The notes beneath the pieces were generated by a model. That model made no database searches and had not been told where the DNA came from. It was given only the letters and a program-made list of their open reading frames with translations. Positions 31,811-44,599 of a stretch of 64,000 nt of DNA are shown here, in pieces (position 1 is the stretch's first letter; every line of letters starts with the position of its first letter). The position numbers and the translations under genes were made by a program. The stretch is taken from NCBI GenBank assembly GCA_035772735.1, contig JASDFA010000010.1, forward strand, positions 28,955,501 through 29,019,500. Reading direction: 5' to 3'. Origin of the DNA: Datura wrightii. Lineage: Eukaryota; Streptophyta; Magnoliopsida; Solanales; Solanaceae.

Positions 31811-33871
31811 CCTCTAAACATGAAAGGTGGATTGATGGGATAACTCCCCAACTAGTTCACTATCCAGAAACTAAAGGAATAACATAGAGTGTGAACATGT
31901 AGCCCTAAGAATATGAGGATTCACTAAGTATGCAGTGAGCAAGTCCGATTCTATCTACGAGTGAGGATAAGCCTGAGAATTGGGACCTGTATCATGAGAC
32001 GATATATCATAGAAAATATGTGGTCAGTACGTGAAATGTACTAAGTATGCAAGGTAAGTAAACAGAACATTTTGAAACATTTATAAAACTCATAAATGGT
32101 CATAAGAGTAGGACAGCATGCTTGTATAACAAATCGTTATAACATATTATACGACTCAAGGTTTTCAAAACATTCATAACATAAACATAGTCATAATCAT
32201 AATAGAAGAACCTCACTTAACATAACTTGAGCCAACATACATAATCATTACATGCGTAAATCATGAGGAACAGTGGGAGATTCTCTTAACCGACATACCC
32301 CATATGAGCACACATGAAGCCCGACTTGTAACCCTAGTCGGGAGGGTTTTCGTTCCTTGCCAAGGGGCCTGATCACGCATGAAAAGGGCAATTTGGGCCA
32401 GGGACAAACATGAATGGGTCCCAACATACCTACGGTGGAACATAATTCATGAGATCCTGGACTTAACCTGAGCCCCGAACCTAGTCGGTGTTCGATACTA
32501 CTCCCAAAACATATATAGTGCTAATAATTATACAGACATGATTTTATAGGCTAGTCAAATCATGATAATCATAAACATGCTTGAACATACGTGAACTAGC
32601 CGTGACTTAAGGCCCGTGCGTCGGCCAAAACACAATTCATGCTTAGTAAAATACATACATACTTGTAGATCATGCATATAGTTTAAATTTCCATAAGATC
32701 ATAATAGATAACATAATATATTCATGATTTAATTCATAATAAATGTTGGGCTTATCAAAAACATCGATGGATCAATGGATCATAAATCGGTTTATCATGG
32801 GCATGCATAATCTGGTTTAAATGATTAGAAATTTGAAATCAGCCATACTAATATTAATTTAGAGCTCAAAAGAAGATCAAAATCATTATATAATGATAGG
32901 GTTTCAAAATCACAAGTTCCATAATTAAATCATTAAATTTTATACAAACCGAATATAAAACCCCATGAGTTTTTAAATAATTTTTGAGTAATTTAATAGA
33001 GAAGGAGAATGGGTGTGGAAGAATCCACCCATTGAAGACCTTACATACCTGGGATTATCAACTCCTAACCCTCCTTAAAATCCCAAGAATGAAATTGAAG
33101 GAATTGAGGTGAAAAGCTTGAAATCTCCCCTTAGATCACTTGTCAAAATCCTTGCATGCATTAACGGGAGTTTAGAATAGGTCATTCTCTTAAAAATCAT
33201 ACTTTCCCAAGACAAAATGATGTAGTTTAGGGCCTTATATCATGAAAAAGTCAAAAATACCCTTCATGAACCGGCCCTGCAAACTGGTTGGATGGACCCC
33301 ACTAGTGGTACCAACAGGTCGTGGGAACCACCAATGACCTGTCATGTCCCGTGTTGAATGGACTGCTGAATGACCTAGTCTCAGATCCAAACAACGGGTC
33401 GACAGGAAGACCCGTACCTCCAACCCACGACTCGTTACATCGTCCGTGGGTAGTCCCCTGAACCTTGGCATCTCATCTTCTAATGGGTCACACCATGACC
33501 CGTCACAACAAACGACGGATCGCTGTTTCCCCCATCAAGCCTATTGGGAAACTTAATCCTCAGACCACGACCACAACCAATGACCCGTGGCTTCTCCTAA
33601 CGAGTCATTGGGTCTCTTGTTGTTTACATTGTCACCCAGCCTGACCCTAACCACGACTGCAAAGGACGGCCCGTTGTATCCCATAACGGGTTGTCATATC
33701 TCCCGTTGTCTCCACTGCCACCAACCTTTCCCTAACCAATGACAGCATACAACGACTCGTGGTTTGATACCACGAGTTGTTCTGCGGTCTGTCTTGTGGT
33801 TTTTTGCCAGTTTTCTACACTTTTCTAATTCAACTCCCGGGTCTATTCTTAGGCCTTCCCGGGGTATTGCA
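31811..33871 (-). repeat. 5' LTR of C, outer segment
   Basis: Resumes the LTR after D and ends GGGGTATTGCA at 33871 (LTR 5' end on the minus strand), giving about 2.27 kb in total, close to M (2310 bp). CTCTT (33872-33876) would be the target duplication. A word array (33285-33790: ACGGGTC, GACCCGT, ACGACTCG variants) precedes, on the minus strand, a TATA-like GATATAAGGCCC near 33235. Confidence 0.85.
33285..33790 (-). promoter_or_regulatory. Word array in the LTR of C
   Basis: About a dozen short words built on ACGGGTC/GACCCGT and ACGACTCG/ACGAGTTG in both orientations, 20-60 bases apart. The homologous array of M is at 58140-58560. It is not a CRISPR: repeats vary in sequence and spacing. 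Confidence 0.5.
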
Positions 33872-33876
33872 CTCTT

Positions 33877-34540
33877 ACTTATAAACTTCACATACTTTTT
33901 TCTTTTTCATTCGTATATGTTTCCCTCCATACCTACGACCAATATACAACCCATACTTCCCTTAACATATCATACAAACATCAAATAATCACTAAAAAAT
34001 TTCTAGAGTGTAATAAGAAATACATAATGAAAGTACAAGTAAAACTAATTTAGGTTCATGTACATGCACTAAAAGCTAATTCTATAGTTGTGACTAAAAC
34101 CGTACTAAACTGAATTGAACTGTGAAAGAGTCTATTAAACGATATATAACCACGTGAGCTAAACATGGAGTTTGATGTATAACCCCCATTGATAGGAGCT
34201 AATATACCTTACCATGGTATAAAGGCATGGTTAGTGTGATCACTAACTGATGCCTATTCAAACAACTAACCTACGATGGCGCATAATTCTGATACCTGGG
34301 TGTACTAAACCCTGGATACTCAGTGTTATGTACTACTCCCAACTAAACATATATACTAAATAGCTCGAAAACTGATGCCCTAAGACTAAGTCAGAACTAC
34401 TTTATCTGAAAGTTCTTTGGAAGTCAACATGACCTGATAATATTGATTATACTGTGAAAACAATCATATTGAAATCATCATAGGATCATAATCTCATAAC
34501 AAGACACTTTTCTAAAGCAATGCTAATCATGCAGACTAAC
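33877..34540 (-). repeat. Decayed Tekay-type LTR fragment hosting C
   Basis: No gene. CCTACGATGGCGCATAATTC ... CTCCCAACTAAACATATAT parallels C's LTR (32430-32520) and M (57205-57290), so it looks like part of an older Tekay LTR in the same orientation. The boundaries are uncertain. Confidence 0.5.
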
Positions 34541-34544
34541 ATCT

Positions 34545-35637
34545 CGAATCATGGGCATTACCTCAATCGAGAGCACAGACTTGCCCACATATTAGTAAGT
34601 AGAGGCCTTCAGACAGAGAATTAGTGTTTTCAGCTAATGACTAAGTATTAATATATCTTTCTAAACTCAATATATTTCATTACTTATAAATTTATTATTT
34701 TACAAATCAGTTAGTTTCTGCTCAGTTTCTCTATAATTGAGATTATGTTAGTGATATGTCATGTCATGGATTAGCTTGGGTTAACTTGTGGCTCTAGGCA
34801 CCAAGTCACGTCTAGGGAATAGACTCGAGTCATGACAAACTAGGTATCATAGCATCAGGTTTAGGGGTGTCCTAAGGTGTCTGATGTTGAGTAGAGTCTT
34901 TTTCATGGGTGTGATGCATGCCATATTTATGAGGAAGAGGTGATGAAACTTCTTAAGAAATTTCCCTTCTTTCGTGATGTCTATCTTGTGATAGACTGTA
35001 AACTCTAATTATTCTTCTAACTCGTGCTCTATGTGTATAGAGACAATGCCTCCTAGAAGAAATAGAAGGAGAAACAGAAATAGGAAGCAGCACGCACCAC
35101 CAGCTGTAGCAGACCCTCTGAATGAGCAGGTTACTCACGCCGAGTTCAGTCCTACATTCTAGATGTTTTCTCAGGCTATGACCAATCAGTCCAATTAGCA
35201 AGCTGTTGCACCTGCTAATCTAAACAGAAATGTAGCTATCGCTAGAGTGTGGGACTTCACTTGGATAAATCCTCCAAAGTTCCATGGTTCTAAGGTGGAT
35301 GAGGATCCACAAGACTTCATTGATGAAATTCATGTGATCACTCAAATCATGGGCATTACCTCAGTTGAGAGAACAGACTTGGTGAATATCAGTTAGTAGA
35401 GTCTTTTAGGCAGAGTACTAGTGTTTTCAGCTTTATGACTTAGTATTTATCTATCTTAACTCAAGTCTATTTCATTGCTTATAAATTATTGGTTTGCAAA
35501 CTCAGTTAGTTTTTGCTCAGTTTCTCTATAATTCAGATTATGTTAGTGATATGCCATAGGTTAGCTTGGGGTCACTTATGGCTCTTGGCACCATGTCACG
35601 TCCAGGGTGTAAACTCGGATCATGACAACCAAGAAAT
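34545..35637 (+). mobile_element. H: rearranged Tekay-type fragment (LTR tail, PBS, gag start, LTR tail)
   Basis: An LTR tail ends CATGACA at 34837, with a degraded iMet primer site (AGGTATCATAGC) at about 34842. A gag start at 35045 follows, and a second LTR tail ends at 35637. Both LTR tails are preceded by the same gag scrap (AATCATGGGCATTACCTCA, at about 34546 and 35346), so the same chimeric junction occurs twice. Confidence 0.7.
35045..35395 (+). pseudogene. gag N-terminus of H
   Basis: ATG 35045 gives MPPRRNRRRNRNRKQ, then HAEFSPTF, a TAG, MFSQAMTNQ, another stop, and IARVWDFTWINPPKFHGSKVDEDPQDFIDEIHVITQIMGITSVERTDL, a Tekay gag N-terminus. It is cut at the junction with LTR sequence near 35385. 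It is too short and broken to function. Confidence 0.75.
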
Positions 35638-37290
35638 CAAGTACGTCACCTATAGTTCATCAACCATGTGCCTTCACAACAAGAGAGTTACCCATATTCA
35701 CTTGAAAATATACAAGTTATCACACTAATGGGTGTGAGAATAAAATTACTCTTACTCTCACAAAGAATTTCGCATGCCACATACGTTGATACAATGAACC
35801 ATAAACTTACCCTTAGTGTACTACTCTGCCAATATAAGAACATCAAAGTGTAAGATCAAGTAGGACTTTTCTGACTTGATATATAGGCTAGGGGAAATGT
35901 AGGAACTATTTTGGCTAGTAATAATGACTATCTTCGCTAAGCGCTTTAATATATCACAATTTTCTCATTATGCACTTTCTTCAATCAACTAACTTGTTCC
36001 CCTACTCTTCTCATCCATAAACTTTCTTTATTTTTTCATTTCTTTAAAAAAGTTCAACACAGCATTAATAAGGAGTACTCAATTATAAAACATTTTTTCA
36101 ACACTTTTGTTTTTTCTCAACTCCGTACAAATAACATATGAATTTTTAAATATTTACACCCATAGTCTTTTTCGCCAGACTTCCAAACTCAACTATCTCC
36201 CTTTTTTCAGTTCTCACTCCATGTAACTCTTTTTTTTTCAATCAAAGTGCTTAGGAGTTCTGGATCAAATTAAAGGTTAATTGAAAGAAAAGGTTAAGCT
36301 TCATATGTGGCTATCAAAGAATAGGCTAACAGCTCAATGGGGCTAACTAGGATCATCCATCGTGGTTAGGTAAAGAAAAAGATAAAAACATGTCTAATCA
36401 AAGAAATGCCTATATCATCTCTAAACTCAACAATCTTTATCTCACTTTGCAAACATACCAAGAAAGTTACAGATATTAATATGAAATAATGGAATATCAC
36501 AAATACCTCACATTTATAGAACTTGTTCAACTTAAGAAGAATTCATACAATCTCTCAATTTGGCTAATAGCACGCATTCAAATTTAAGCTAAAATACATA
36601 CGAGTGTCAAGTTAATGAGCCTAGGTGTCTCCAATGAAGTCATTCAATTTTCACCACATGCTTTTAAAATTAAAAGCAACTTTCAGCATTCAGGCATGTG
36701 TAGCATCTAACAAGAGCACCTAGCATTTAATCGGTGAAGGGTTCTATAATCCTATTGACTAATTCTCCCTCAATGCGGTCGTCATCCATTCTTCGTTCGA
36801 AAAAGTCCCTAACTATGACTGTAAACCAAAAATATTCACTCCTAAAAAGGAAAATAATTAGTTGGTAGTCAGTTCAAAGCCCCCTCCCCGCCTCAAGAAA
36901 GGAAACAAAAAGAAAAACCAAGGGATGGGTGAAGCATGCCCTACTTATGATTGCAACAAGAATAAATCAAACCCATCACATACTTCACCCCTATCAAAAA
37001 TTGGAAGATTTCCACCCCATACTTGAAATCATGCTATATCCCTAAAGCATTAATCAAAAGTAAAACAAGGGATAGAAATACTCCCTAAGGCCTCTAGGCC
37101 TAGCTAGTAGCATATGTTAGTCTCTCTAATTTCCATCAAAAGGGGCAAACGACCCCACACTTATGCTTCACCATGCTCCTTAGCTTTGATTTTATGGTGA
37201 CTCAGACTTCCCCTCAATTTGCAAAAAACAAGCAAAAACAAAAAAAAAGGTGTCACTATGAAAGCAAAAACAAAAACTACCTCTAGTACA
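35638..37290 (-). other. 3' spacer of I
   Basis: No gene. Inverted match to D 28406-30010, including the GGGA-loop hairpin (37032-37049), AAGTATGGGGTGG next to it, and the nested stem (36757-36807). Confidence 0.7.
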
Positions 37291-37291
37291 A

Positions 37292-37337
37292 CTTGGGTTG
37301 CCTCCCAAGCAGTGCCTAATTTAACGTCGTGGCACGA
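37292..37337 (-). ncRNA. Two-hairpin AGGCAA element, copy in I
   Basis: Minus strand: TCG/CGA around TGCCA (37337-37327), then CTTGGG/CCCAAG around AGGCAA (37309-37292), perfect. Confidence 0.65.
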
Positions 37338-37379
37338 ATCATATCAAAACCCATTCAAGACTCCCTTAATCTCTTTTTC

Positions 37380-38160
37380 CCTTTTGGGATCAACTTTTTT
37401 CTCTACTTAACTCTAGAGGGATCAATATCAACACTTTCCCTCTTTCTTATCTTCAAATCCCTTTGAGGATAATATTCAAGTTGTTCTGACATAGGCTCAG
37501 GTTCTCTCTGCAGCTTGTGAACTTCCTCTTTATGTACCTCGGGCCATTTGATGAGAGAGTTTGAAGTGAACATTTATCAGCTCACACTCCTCCACCCCAC
37601 AGTTATCCTCCTTCACCTTAGTGATCATGCATAAATCTTTGTAGTGTGAAGGGGTATTGAGTGTTTTGTACACTCTAAAAGTAACCTCCTCATCATTCAC
37701 TCTCATTTTCAATTTTCCCTCTCTTACATCAATCAATACTCCACTAGTTGCTAAAAATGGACGTCCCAGTATGATTGGCACCCTATCATCTACTTCATAG
37801 TCAAGAATAATAAAAATCAGCCGAGATTACAAACTCACCAACCTTGATGAGCACATCCTCAGTGATTCCCTGTGGAGCTACTCTCAATCGATCAACAAGC
37901 TGTAGAACTCTTTTAGAGGGCCTTGTTTTTCCCAATTCAAGAGTATTGAACACATATAACATCATCAAATTTATACTTTCTCTTAAGTCACACAAAGTCG
38001 GCATAGTCTCACTTTCACCAATTTGTATTGGAAGGGTGAAACTTTTAGGGTCTTTGAGCTTTTTCAAAAGTTTTCTCATTAGCCTTGAACTGCACTCTTT
38101 AGTAAGTGCCATAGTCTCTAAATCTACAAGCCTTCTCTTTTTTTTCACCACCTCCTTCAA
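37380..38160 (-). pseudogene. Protease and basic tail of I
   Basis: LVDLETMALTKECSSRLMRKLLKKLKDPKSFTLPIQIG leads to the active-site segment LCDLRESINLM, where D-L-G-A-S has become DLRES. The Gly-Ala needed next to the catalytic Asp is lost. ITEDVLIKVGEFVISADF, a frameshift and ILGRPFLATSGVLIDV follow. After KVKEDNCGVEE the protein runs into a K/R-rich tail with one frameshift and stops just before the two-hairpin element. RT never starts. Confidence 0.8.
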
Positions 38161-38169
38161 GTACTTTGC

Positions 38170-39860
38170 TTATTTCAGCATTCCCTGCAAAACAGCAAGT
38201 TGAGGAAGGTTTATGTGTAGTTCTTTGAAGATATCAAAGAACTTCCTGAAGCATGCATCCTCTTTACTTTTTTGAAACTCTTGAGGGAATAGTGGTGATG
38301 TTCTCTTCACTATCTTCTCTATTGATTTTGCAACATTCTCTACAACTGCCTTTTCATTAACCTTTTCTACACCCGAGCTTGGTCTAGTCAACTGTGCTTG
38401 CACCTCATGATTCTTCTATTTTTGAGGTACTTCATCTAATTCTCGCCCAATCCTCAAGTTGATTGCCATAACTTTCCTTGGATTTGGATTGATGTTACTT
38501 GGTAAACTCCCTTGTGGCCTTGTATTCTTAGCTTTCGCTAAATGGCCTATTCGCTTTTCTAGATTCTTAGTGGCCAATTGTTGATTCTTTATCTTTGTAG
38601 CTAGTTGTGCTAAATCAGCTAAAATATTATTCAACATCACCACAATATTACTAGACTGAGCATTGGCTTGATTTCCCTGTTGTTGCTGCTGAATATTCTA
38701 ACCCTACCATTTATTGCCACCCCATGAGAAGTTGGGATGATTCTACCAGTTACGGTTGTCGATATTTTAGAATTTTGATTTCCTCTCTATGTGTTACCCA
38801 TGAAATTAACTAACTCTAGGTTTCCTCTACACAAGTCTGCAGAATGATCAATGCCTTCACAAATCTTACACCATGTTGGAGTTGGTTGCAATGCACTTAC
38901 ATATGCCTAGGGTTGAGCCAAGTTCAACTTATTGAATTGTGTCATCATTTGGTTCTAAAAAGATCCAACTGGGCTTCCAATGTAATGATGTTGTCCACTT
39001 CTAACATGCCTACAACCTTTTTAACCCTGGCCCTTGATGCGTCACCATGCCACTCTAGGTTACCCTGTGCAATACAGTTCAAAATAGTGTACAGCTCATC
39101 ATAAGTCTTCTCCAAAGCATGACCACCTACCTAAATCTAGCAAAATCTATGTGTTCTGGTCAAGACTCTTTACAAAGGTATGAGCCAGCACCTCATTTGT
39201 CTATTTCTAATGAGAGAATTCTCTTAGTAAGAGCTTTGAATCTCTTATAAGCATGACATAAATTTTCATCTGGCTTCTTTAAAACTAAAAATTTCACTTC
39301 TCAACCTTACAGTTTTACTAGATGAGAAGAATCATATCAGGAATTTCCTTGCAAGGTCATCCCATGTTGTGATTTAACTTGGTGAATCTTCTTTCAACCA
39401 CCTCTTTTCTTCTCTCAATAGTGAAAAGGTGAAAAGTGTGAGCCTCACATAGTCAGCGAGACTCCTGCTGGAACGATGGTATCACTAATCTCTAAAAAAT
39501 TCTATTCATATTACTATGGATCCTCATGTGTGAGACCTATGAACTGCCCACTAGTGTTCAACAATTACACCATGTTCTATTTCAACTCAAATCATTCTTA
39601 TGGTTTTGATCTATGGATATTAGAGATAACATTGGTAGCGAGTGGGATTGTCACTTTGTGAACTGTTCTTGCTACCATTTCTCCCAGAACAACCTCGTCC
39701 TGTTGAGCCTGCTGAATTGGGTAGCGAAGAGCAGCCTCCCTTCTTAGTTGGTGCAACCATTATTCAGGTTCATAGTGTGGGTCAACCAAATCCCTATCTC
39801 TTGCTGGCTTATTGTAAGGACAATCCTATACCTGTAAAAATCAGTGACTAAGACCAAGTT
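38170..39860 (-). pseudogene. gag of I (heavily decayed)
   Basis: The C-terminal part is readable: ADLAQLATKIKNQQLATKNLEKRIGHLAKAKNTRPQGSLPS (38416-38643) and FQKSKEDACFRKFFDIFKELHINLPQLAVLQG (38170-38403), matching A and D. Upstream blocks (about 39050-39400, reading TYDELYTILN-like and FKLLLREF-like text) are scattered over three frames. The leader shares GTGCTGACAACTT with A. Confidence 0.7.
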
Positions 39861-39939
39861 GTCAGCACTTACAAAATAAAACCATAAAACTAAAAGTAGA
39901 GATTTGCTAATTTCTAAGTCCCCGATTGTTTGGTTGAAA

Positions 39940-41251
39940 TGCACACGCTAGTGTACAAAATCATACAAGTAATACAATGGATCTTGCGAGCTGAACGTCG
40001 AACCCACAGGGATTTGTGACTTAGAAAATATCCAATTCGAGTGATACTATGAAATTCAACAAGTGCATTTATAACCAAGAATATGTTGATTTTTATCTAA
40101 TTCTAAAGTGAACAGTAAGAGCAAGGACATAATAAAATTGTTTGTAATAAAATATTGAGGGTTCCAGGGTCAAGGAATAATTAGTAATCATGTGTAGCAA
40201 TACTTTCATGTTGGTCAATATTTTTATCTTGGTTGTTGATTCACGGGGTTGATTTTATGATTCTGGAATGGTCATCCTTAATTGTCTATCTGAATTAACC
40301 TCACAACTATAGCACTGAGCGAGGATGTGATAACTGAATTTGAACGCATTTATGCATCATCCCATTTTGTTACCAAGTGTGGCGTATTACGTATATTCTT
40401 ATCCTAAATTCAAATATAATCCATAATTATTAAACATAAGATCTCACTCCTTAATTACTTTGTTCTATTCTAGTGTTCCTACTTCTGGGTTTACACAAGA
40501 ACTAAAAATGTATGTTAATGGTCAAGAATCATTAAAATAGTATAAAAAAGAATTCAAGAACAACCAAATATGATAAACAACTCAAACTAATAAAACAATA
40601 TGCTATACAATCATACTTTGTAGCCTTAATGCTAGAGTTAGGGTTCTTAGCCACTCATAGACTTACACAAAATTACAAATTCCTAATAATTCCTATAATA
40701 TTAAAAAGTTGAAAATAAAAAAAGAAATAAACCTAATTCCAAGCCTCCTTGATGTTGTTCTTCACTCCCAAGCCATCCTCCCTCCTAAAATAAAAGTGAA
40801 GTGTCCTATTAAGAGTGTGTGGGAATTATAGTCGAGATTGACCATCCTCTGAGGCACTTAGTCATCGCGGAGGCTAGACCTCCGTGGAACGACCTCAAAG
40901 TGGCAAGAGGGCCTCCATGATATTATACCATTGTAGATGCCCACTATTTTGGGCAGTCCCTTCTCATTCAAATTGAACCCGCTCCATGCCACAACGGTGA
41001 ATGCCTCAATGCTTCTCTATGGCACAGAGTTGACTCCAAATGCCATTTTTAGCTTGTCTCACGTTCCTTAATTTGTCCTTTAGCATTTATCTTCATGAAT
41101 TGGACCATCATTTTCAAATTAAGCTCAATCAATAAGCAATCCCAACCTACAAAAAAGCCTAACATATAAGATTATAATTGAACTAGTTCACAAACTAAAC
41201 TACAATATGGGTATAAAATAACACTTGGACAGATAAATATACCCAATATTA
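39940..41251 (-). repeat. 5' LTR of I (about 1312 bp)
   Basis: On the minus strand it starts TAATATTGGGTATATTTATC (mutated TGATCTTGGGCAAATTTATA) and ends GCGTGTGCA before a degraded primer site ending CGGGGA. Word array at 40850-41040 (CATCGCGGAGGC, ACCTCCGTGG), then CTCTTAATAGGACACTT at about 40800-40820 in place of the TATA. GACTG (41252-41256) may be the target duplication. Confidence 0.75.
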
Positions 41252-41256
41252 GACTG

Positions 41257-41421
41257 ATGGATGTTGAGGAAGGGATTGCTATAGATAAACTAGATCCTCG
41301 GGGAGCAGGCTCAGATAGGGTGCCGCTAGAATGGCTGGCGGTGGAGGAGTTGTTTTGTTCTCAAGGGTCTCTGCATAGACCCTTACAAAATATGTTTCCT
41401 CCCTTACCCTATAGCGCAAGG
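41257..41421 (+). other. Short unassigned open stretch between I and J
   Basis: 165 bases reading LMDVEEGIAIDKLDPRGAG..., open for about 55 codons with good codon balance, truncated on both sides. I do not recognise it. It may be a scrap of a host exon or of another element. Confidence 0.25.
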
Positions 41422-44400
41422 TGTGTTACACCCTGAAAATTTTTTTGATAATTATTTGATGGTTATATGTCATATTAAGGGAATTATGGGTTATATGTTG
41501 TCCGTAGGTGAGGAGGGAAACATGTGCAAAGAGAAAAGCGAAGAGTATGTGAAGTTTGTAAATAAGGGTCAATTTTAAATGGACATATATCCAAACATAT
41601 AATAATTCAGAAGTCCCATAACCTATCAAATAAAAGGTATTTGAGTCTAGTTTATAGTGAAAAAAATCGCTTGTCAATCGGAGTTTAGAGTAAAATGTTA
41701 TGCTCATTTAAAGACAGCACTATCGGCTGGAAAAGCTCGTGGGCGTGCGGGCTCCGAGACAGGTAGGCAGCAGGCGCGCGCGAGGGCATGTCGCACGGGG
41801 CACCGCGCAGACCTTGGCCAGCCCACCTATAGGAAGTAAAATTGAGCTAGAAAGCTAATTTCTACTCCGTTTTAGTTGATTTGTTTTTCAGAATTTAGAG
41901 AATTCAAATCCCTATCACATGGTGAAAAGATATCCCAGGTAAGAAACTTCACTCTTGTCTCTTTTGGGCTTTGAAAAGAGAACCTTGGAAGAAAGTCATG
42001 GATTGTTGTTTTCTTGTGGTTGATTGTGGTGTTGCTGCATTTTTATTTGATTCTAGGTAGAGGAAAGAGTAGGAGTTTACTCCTACTTTAGATAATAACA
42101 TCTCCAAGAAAGGGTAAGTAATTCCCTTTTTGATTTCTTTGAGTTTATGAGGTTATAAATTGGAGAATGTTGTAGTATTGTGTTGTTGTTTCTTTGTGTG
42201 TTCTTGTGGCATGCTGCTGCCAAATTTTTCCAGAACTTTGGTGAAGTGAAGTTGCTGCTTGTTTTTCTTGTAAATTGGACTTGGAAGGAGCCTTAAGGAT
42301 TAAGCATGAAAGGAAGATTTTTGGCAAAATTAGAGTCGACGTGCCAAGGTATGTAAAGGCGTCCCTTTCCTTGTTTTCAAGCACGAAACTAAGTCATTGA
42401 ATGGATCAATATACCTATGTTTTTAAAATCATATTGAGGCATGTATGATCCTGTCCAAAGGTTTGGAAATACTTGGCATAAATCTTGAATCGTTAAGAAT
42501 GGTTGAAGCGAACAAATGTGAAGCGAAAGGTGTAATTTTTATACGATTGTTGTCATAGTTGTAAATCAAGTCAGAAGTACCCTTAATGTGGGGACCATGA
42601 GCTGGTACTTTGTAGTATACTATATATGTGATGTTGAATATATGTTAAGATCTGGTCACTTAGTGAAATTGGTAGGAAATGCCAAGATGACATGTAATTG
42701 AACTTAAGCTGAGAAGATGACGCTAAGCCGATTGACGGTAAACGAGCTTATTGAAATGAAGTTTTAGTAATATTTTTAATCCCTCCTATATGTATATGTT
42801 TTAAAGTTCTTAAGGTAAAAAGTAGATTTTATGTTTTCCCTCCTTAAAGCTAAGCAAGCGGTAGGTAGCGAATAAGTTAAGTCGATAGATGTTAACGGGG
42901 AAACCGTGGCTAAGTTGTTAATATTTTTGTAACGTTATAAAAAGGGAAGATAAGAGTAAATGTTAGCCCTATTAAGGTAATATGTGAGTAATATGCACTC
43001 TGCCCAGTATTTCTTTCTAGAACCTTTGAACGGCGTTAAAATATAAGCAAGATGAGGTTTAACAGATAAAGTTGTCAATTAGGTAAAGAGGTAAATGCGT
43101 ATAGGAATTGATGGAATAGTGAACACAAGGGTAAAGACTTGAGTGTAGAGTGAATGATGTTTGGCAAATAAGTTAAGATGAATAAGGAAAGTAGAGCTAA
43201 ATGTTGTTAAATTAGATGATACGGGTTACGATTATGAACGAGTTAGGTAAACAGCTAGGAAGATTAACCCTATTCTAAAGACGTTTAGTAAAAGAGTTAT
43301 TAATTAAGTTGTTTATGTTTAGTACGTGTTATGTTGATGAATAGCCAGTAAAGTGTTAACCTTCTATGAAATAATAAGAGTTGAACGTCTGTAAAATAAT
43401 AACCTAAGTTGAGAAGCTCTCTGCTATACCCCTAAACGATTATGTTTTGTTATCCATTCTAAGTGTTGAAATTATCTACTATGTCCGAAAAGGGTAATCC
43501 TAAGATCTTTTAAGTCGCTTATAATGATGTAAGCTTTCTTAAGCTCCTCAGATAATTGCAAAAGTTATGTAAGTCAGTCCAGCATTGCCCTAATTACGGC
43601 TATATATCTTTATTTTCCTATAAGGCATCACATAGAGAGTTGCTCACGAGTTACTATGTTACAGAGCTCCAAGTCTCAAATCATTAATTTGTGTCTTCAC
43701 GTCCCTAATTTATGTTGAAATGTGCTAGCTAATCTAAGGAGTCTTAATATATATGATTTTCATGTTATAACATACAGTTGAATTCTTTCAGTTATATTAA
43801 AGTCAAGCATATATATGTTTAGTTCTTGTTGGAGTTATCATTTGAATTTCCTAAATTCAGAGGAGAGATTCTCCCGTGTACAAATGTTCCTAATGTCTAT
43901 GTAAGTATAAGCGCAGGCTATGATAATAAGTTAAGCTTAGATCTTTGAATACCAGGAAGTCTCATGGAGGTCACCCCGTTAACTAAGTATGAGTTATACG
44001 TTATATAGAAGTCTCATATTTTCCATGTAAGTGGTTCATCTCTCAGCTCTATGTATATGTTAAGCATTATGACAAAATAACTCCAAGTTCCTAGTTATAA
44101 TTTCTATGTTTCCCTGCAAATAAATAAAATGAATTAAGAAGTATATGTGCTCATCTACGTGATAAGTTTGGCAATGAAATTCCAATGTATAGTTGTCGAT
44201 ACAGGTAAAGGAACCACCTGGTGGGCAGTATGTATTTGCAATTCCCAGATATTAAAGAATTGTATAGAAATGAGCTCTATGTGTTTATATCCAGGCAATA
44301 TGTTAAATTGGTAGGATTATTTGTAGGACATTGTTTGTAAGCCTACAAAAGTTCTTATGTTGTCTAACCCTCTTGAAGATCCATCGAGTAACTGAGTCGA

Positions 44401-44599
44401 CATGTATATGTATAATTTGACAGCTTTACGTGATATATATGCATATTTTTTTAGCTTTACATGATATGTTTGCTCACTTGAATTCATGTGTTACGAAAGA
44501 GGCCTTTCTGGCTACAAATTTAACATTTGTCTATATGCCATACGTGTTAAATTGACTCAATATAAGCCATATTGGCCCCATTTATTAATATGATTGAGA

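Larger units (their letters stand above)
35638..41251 (-). mobile_element. Element I: Athila-type, gag-protease only (minus strand, 3' end lost)
   Basis: On the minus strand: 5' LTR (41251-39940), gag, protease, basic tail, two-hairpin element, 3' spacer up to 35638. The 3' LTR and last approx. 250 bases of spacer are missing where H begins. There is no RT, RNase H, integrase or ORF3. It is the closest relative of D by spacer text and coding tail. Confidence 0.82.

Noticed and set aside
33285..33790. CRISPR-like array of short repeats
   Set aside because: Repeats differ from each other, lie in both orientations and have irregular spacing. The sequence is a plant LTR.
38844..39104. Plus-strand 86-codon ORF
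   Set aside because: Shadow of the minus-strand gag of I.
41725..41830. CpG-island promoter of a host gene
   Set aside because: The GC-rich block lies about 300 bases into LTR J, before a TATA-like CTATAGGAAG, and no host ORF follows.
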